Under the pieces are notes generated by a model. It ran no database searches. It saw only the letters and a list, made by a program, of their open reading frames with translations, and was not told the origin of the DNA. Made by a program: the position numbers and the translations under genes. Shown in pieces: positions 31,150 to 34,484 of a DNA stretch of 34,484 bases. Source of the DNA: Pseudoselenomonas ruminantium. GTDB lineage: Bacteria > Bacillota > Negativicutes > Selenomonadales > Selenomonadaceae. Numbering within the stretch: the first letter of the stretch is position 1; every line of letters starts with the position of its first letter. Location of the stretch: contig CADBYQ010000008.1 of the NCBI GenBank assembly GCA_902798865.1, positions 1-34,484 on the forward strand, read 5' to 3'.

Positions 31150-34100
31150 ATGTTAAAGGATATTACGATAAAATCGCTGGCCAGCGATACGGTGTATAAG
31201 CGGGGGCGCAATTATTACCGGGCAGGTGAAGTGGAAGACCTTACGCCCTTGAATGAAGCGCAGACGCGATGGAGTGCCGTGGTCATGGGAACGGAACCGT
31301 ATGAAGTAGAAGTGCGGCTCGACAAAAGCGGCAACAATGTGGAGGGCTATAGCTGTGACTGCCCGGCAGCAGCGCAGTATTTGGGGGCCTGCAAGCATGT
31401 GGTGGCAACGCTTATGGCTATTCAGGATGAGCAAGAACTCAATAAGTCTTCCGGTGATAATGTGAAAAAAAGTTTTGCCCGGTTGGGCGTAACGACCGCC
31501 CGCGACCTGCTGGAACATACGCAAAGGAAAAAAGAGCAGGAACAAAGCCTGGCCAGTCAGCGTATGTTTTCTTTTTTCCAGGAAGCGGCGCAGGCAGACA
31601 AGGCAGCGTACAACATTGGCGCGGCGCAGTTCGGTCATTTGGAGCCGCGCCTGTTCATTGATGAATACTATGGCAGTTACAAAAGGTGGCTGGAATTCCG
31701 TTTTGGCTTAGATAAACTCTATGTGGTGAAAAATGCCGGTTCCTTTGTCGAGGCCATGGAAAACGGCAAGGATTGGCAGCTGGGCACGAGGAATGTGGTA
31801 AACCTTGCCCAGGTGCATTGGGGCGATGAACGGTCGGCCCAAATCTATGCGCTGCTGAAAAAATACTTCCGTGCCGAGCAGGGCATGTTTGCGGCCGGTT
31901 CGACCAATCGTTACTATTATATGAGCTACCATTCCTATCTCTTTGATCAAAAGCAGTTTCGCCTGTCCGAAGATGCCTTTGCCGAGTTTTTGGAAGTTAT
32001 GGGCGACAGCTCCTTTGAACTGCGCCTGAATGGAGCGGAAATGGAAACGGTGCGGATGGTGCCGGGCAATCCGCATATCGAACTGGAACTTCGGGAAAAT
32101 AAGGGTGGCGGGGAATTGGTGGTGCAGGAAACCGATATGGTTCCTTTGGATGACAATTGCCGTTTCATCTATCAGGAGGGGCGGATTTTCCAGACGGAGA
32201 AAAAATTTGCCCAAGGATTAAAACCCCTGCTGCGCACCTTTGAGGCGGCAGACTCGGTAAAAATCCGTCCGCAGGATATGGCGGCATTCTTCGGCAAGGT
32301 TCTGCCGCAGATGGAAAAAGCGGCAGAGGTGAAAATCGCACCGAAATTTATGGAAGAATATGTGGTGCATCCCCTGTCGGCAGAACTCTATATCGATTAC
32401 GAAGGGGACGGCATTGCGGTGCGACCCAAGTTCGCCTATGGGGATGCGGTATTCAATCCGCTCGTAGAAGCCGAGCCGCCCCTGCGGGATGGTCGCAAGT
32501 TGGTGCGGGACGAGAATAAAGAGCAGGAAATCATCATGCGGCTGATGCATTATGGTTTTGGCAAAAAGCGTGACCAGCTGGTACAGCGGGATGAAGAACG
32601 CAGCTACGAATTTTTGACCGAGGAATTGCCGAACCTGCCCGATTGGGTGGATGTGTTCTACTCCGATGCCTTTGCCAACCGCCCGGTGCGCTCCATGCCC
32701 AAGGTGACGGCAGGGGTCAGTGTCAACGATTCGAACCTGCTTGAAGTCAGTTTCAATGCCAAGGATTTGGACTTCAATGAACTCATGGAAATCCTCGATT
32801 CCTATCGGCAGAAGCGGCGCTATCACCGCTTGAAGGATAAGACGTTTATCACGCTCGGCGATCAACAGATGCAGGCCATTGCCGATTTCGTGGACAATAC
32901 GGGGATTGCTAAAGCCAAGGCCGATGGCATGAAGGTGGAACTGCCCATGAACCAGGCCATGTACTTGGACGAATTGGCGCGGGAGGACGAGGCCCTGCGG
33001 TTAGAGCGCAGCCGGGCGTTCCGTGCCCTTGTGCGGGATATCCGCCATCCGGAGGAAAGCGCGGCAGAAGTGCCGGAGAGCCTTAAAGGCGTACTGCGTG
33101 ACTATCAGGTGACGGGCTTTAACTGGTTGTCTAATCTCTCCGCCTATCATTTGGGCGGGATTCTGGCAGACGATATGGGGTTGGGCAAAACTTTGCAGGT
33201 CATTGCATTCCTGCTTTCCAAGCAGAATTATCAGGAGCCGCCATCGCTCGTTATCGCGCCAACTTCGTTGATGTACAACTGGCTGGAGGAGATAAGCCGC
33301 TTTGCGCCGGAGTTAAAAGCTGCTGCTGTAGCGGGCACGAAGGCCGAGCGGGAAACGATTCTGGCGGAGGCTGATGCCAGCTATGATGTGTTGATTACGA
33401 CCTATAATATGTTAAAGCGCGATATCGCCATGTATGAAAAACGGCGCTTCCGCTATGCGTTCCTCGATGAAGCGCAGCATATCAAAAATCCCACCACGCA
33501 GAATGCGCGGGCGGTGAAAAAACTCAAGACCAGCGGTTATTTCGCCCTGACGGGGACGCCGATTGAAAATACGCTGACGGAACTCTGGTCGATTTTTGAC
33601 TTTTTGATGCCAGGTTATCTGCTTTCCCATAAAAAATTCAAAGACCGCTATGAAACGCCCATCGTGCGGGAACAGGACGAGCGCAGCCTCAAAGACCTCA
33701 AGCGCCATGTGATGCCCTTCATCCTGCGGCGCATGAAAAAGGACGTGCTTACGGAACTGCCCGACAAGGTGGAGCGCAAGCTGGTCAGCGAAATGACGCC
33801 CAAGCAGGAAAAAGTCTATCAGGGCTGGTTCCTCAAGAGCCAAAAGGAATTTGCCCAACAGATGGCGGCAGGAGACGACAGCCGTATCAAGATACTGGCC
33901 ATCCTCACGCGCCTGCGGCAGATTGCCTGCGACCCGGCGATGTTTCTCGAAGGGTATACCGGCGGTTCGGGCAAGCTCGACCAGCTAGAGGAAGTGGTCA
34001 GCGATGCTGTGGAAGGCGGCCATCGCATCCTGATTTTCTCCCAGTTCACCACCATGCTTTCCCATATTGGCGAACGGCTCAAACAGCAGGGCATTGCCTA

Positions 34101-34476
34101 TTATTACTTGGATGGCTCCACGCCGTCCTTGGAACGCATTCGCTTGGTCAAGGCCTTTAACGAGGGCGCAACACCGGTATTTTTGATTTCGCTGAAGGCG
34201 GGCGGCACAGGGTTAAATCTCACGGGCGCGGATATGGTTATCCACTTCGACCCATGGTGGAACCCCGCCGTGGAAGACCAGGCTACCGACCGTGCCTATC
34301 GCTTGGGGCAGAAAAATAACGTGCAGGTAATCAGGCTGTTGGCCAAAGGCACGGTCGAGGAAAAAATCTACGAACTGCAACAGAAGAAAAAATCATTGAT
34401 AGACCAAATGATACAGCCGGGCGAAAACTTCCTGTCCAAACTTACGGATGAAGAGATTCGGGAGCTGTTTCATTAA
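31150..34476 (+). CDS. SWIM zinc-finger SNF2 family helicase
   Basis: A 1,108-aa cytosolic ATP-dependent DNA translocase of the Snf2/Rad54-like (RapA-distant) class. A SWIM zinc finger lies near the N-terminus (C69-x-C71, C81-x-H83: CDCPAAAQYLGACKH). A long middle region matches the bacterial SNF2-associated domain. The motor has ILADDMGLGKTLQVIAFL (Walker A, about 672-690), VIAPTSLMYNW, FLDEAQHIKN (a DEAQ form of the DEAH box), LTGTPIENTL, ILIFSQFTTML, LISLKAGGTGLNLTGADMVIHFDPWWNPAVEDQATDRAYRLGQ (motifs V and VI). ATG 31150 is ten bases after GGGAG; a TTG at 31141 is too close to it. Bacterial members are implicated in transcription or repair, but the exact function is not established. The gene is complete and ends eight bases before the window edge. 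Confidence 0.93.
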   Translation: MLKDITIKSLASDTVYKRGRNYYRAGEVEDLTPLNEAQTRWSAVVMGTEPYEVEVRLDKSGNNVEGYSCDCPAAAQYLGACKHVVATLMAIQDEQELNKSSGDNVKKSFARLGVTTARDLLEHTQRKKEQEQSLASQRMFSFFQEAAQADKAAYNIGAAQFGHLEPRLFIDEYYGSYKRWLEFRFGLDKLYVVKNAGSFVEAMENGKDWQLGTRNVVNLAQVHWGDERSAQIYALLKKYFRAEQGMFAAGSTNRYYYMSYHSYLFDQKQFRLSEDAFAEFLEVMGDSSFELRLNGAEMETVRMVPGNPHIELELRENKGGGELVVQETDMVPLDDNCRFIYQEGRIFQTEKKFAQGLKPLLRTFEAADSVKIRPQDMAAFFGKVLPQMEKAAEVKIAPKFMEEYVVHPLSAELYIDYEGDGIAVRPKFAYGDAVFNPLVEAEPPLRDGRKLVRDENKEQEIIMRLMHYGFGKKRDQLVQRDEERSYEFLTEELPNLPDWVDVFYSDAFANRPVRSMPKVTAGVSVNDSNLLEVSFNAKDLDFNELMEILDSYRQKRRYHRLKDKTFITLGDQQMQAIADFVDNTGIAKAKADGMKVELPMNQAMYLDELAREDEALRLERSRAFRALVRDIRHPEESAAEVPESLKGVLRDYQVTGFNWLSNLSAYHLGGILADDMGLGKTLQVIAFLLSKQNYQEPPSLVIAPTSLMYNWLEEISRFAPELKAAAVAGTKAERETILAEADASYDVLITTYNMLKRDIAMYEKRRFRYAFLDEAQHIKNPTTQNARAVKKLKTSGYFALTGTPIENTLTELWSIFDFLMPGYLLSHKKFKDRYETPIVREQDERSLKDLKRHVMPFILRRMKKDVLTELPDKVERKLVSEMTPKQEKVYQGWFLKSQKEFAQQMAAGDDSRIKILAILTRLRQIACDPAMFLEGYTGGSGKLDQLEEVVSDAVEGGHRILIFSQFTTMLSHIGERLKQQGIAYYYLDGSTPSLERIRLVKAFNEGATPVFLISLKAGGTGLNLTGADMVIHFDPWWNPAVEDQATDRAYRLGQKNNVQVIRLLAKGTVEEKIYELQQKKKSLIDQMIQPGENFLSKLTDEEIRELFH

Positions 34477-34484
34477 TTGCCGGA

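Overview
The window most likely comes from a diderm Firmicute of the Negativicutes (Selenomonas/Mitsuokella-like). It combines Firmicutes-style genes, strong AGGAGG-type ribosome sites and an [FeFe]-hydrogenase maturase with outer-membrane features: an LPS heptosyltransferase, a lipoprotein and a secreted beta-barrel with a degenerate SLH-like N-terminus. I see no rRNA, tRNA, CRISPR array or insertion sequence. The genus is inference.

Layout. 1-5.2 kb: MATE transporter, hydG, a 0.76-kb non-coding stretch holding two inverted copies of a ~210-bp hairpin-forming element, a ROK sugar kinase and a nitroreductase. 5.2-7.5 kb: a secreted DUF3089 alpha/beta hydrolase, a wrecked amidohydrolase and an exported RelA/SpoT-fold protein. 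7.5-13.0 kb: a defence segment made of one polypeptide with nuclease, N6-methylase and specificity domains, an AAA ATPase, and a TOPRIM-like partner that looks truncated and runs into the 3' end of glnK. 12.9-14.9 kb (minus strand): amtB-glnK, driven by a perfect-consensus promoter and preceded by a structured leader RNA.

15.3-25.9 kb: seven co-directional, tightly packed genes that read as a synthase-dependent exopolysaccharide operon. They encode an outer-membrane barrel, a UDP-HexNAc-type 6-dehydrogenase, a NodB-like pseudoenzyme, an N-terminal PilZ-processive GT2 fusion, a membrane-anchored NodB-like/beta-sandwich protein, a GH18-like lipoprotein and a two-domain deacetylase with one intact active site. 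The simplest reading is that the dehydrogenase makes a nucleotide-sugar uronate, the PilZ-GT2 polymerises and translocates it under c-di-GMP control, the periplasmic enzymes deacetylate and trim it, and the barrel may serve as exit. Two promoters and a four-fold 11-bp direct repeat lie upstream. I consider this the best candidate for an undescribed system.

25.9-34.5 kb: a Moco riboswitch with terminator ahead of two MoeA-type genes; a DnaA-box cluster between convergent genes; a waaF-like heptosyltransferase and nhaC on the minus strand; and a SWIM-SNF2 helicase. All functions are from sequence reading alone; no database search was run.
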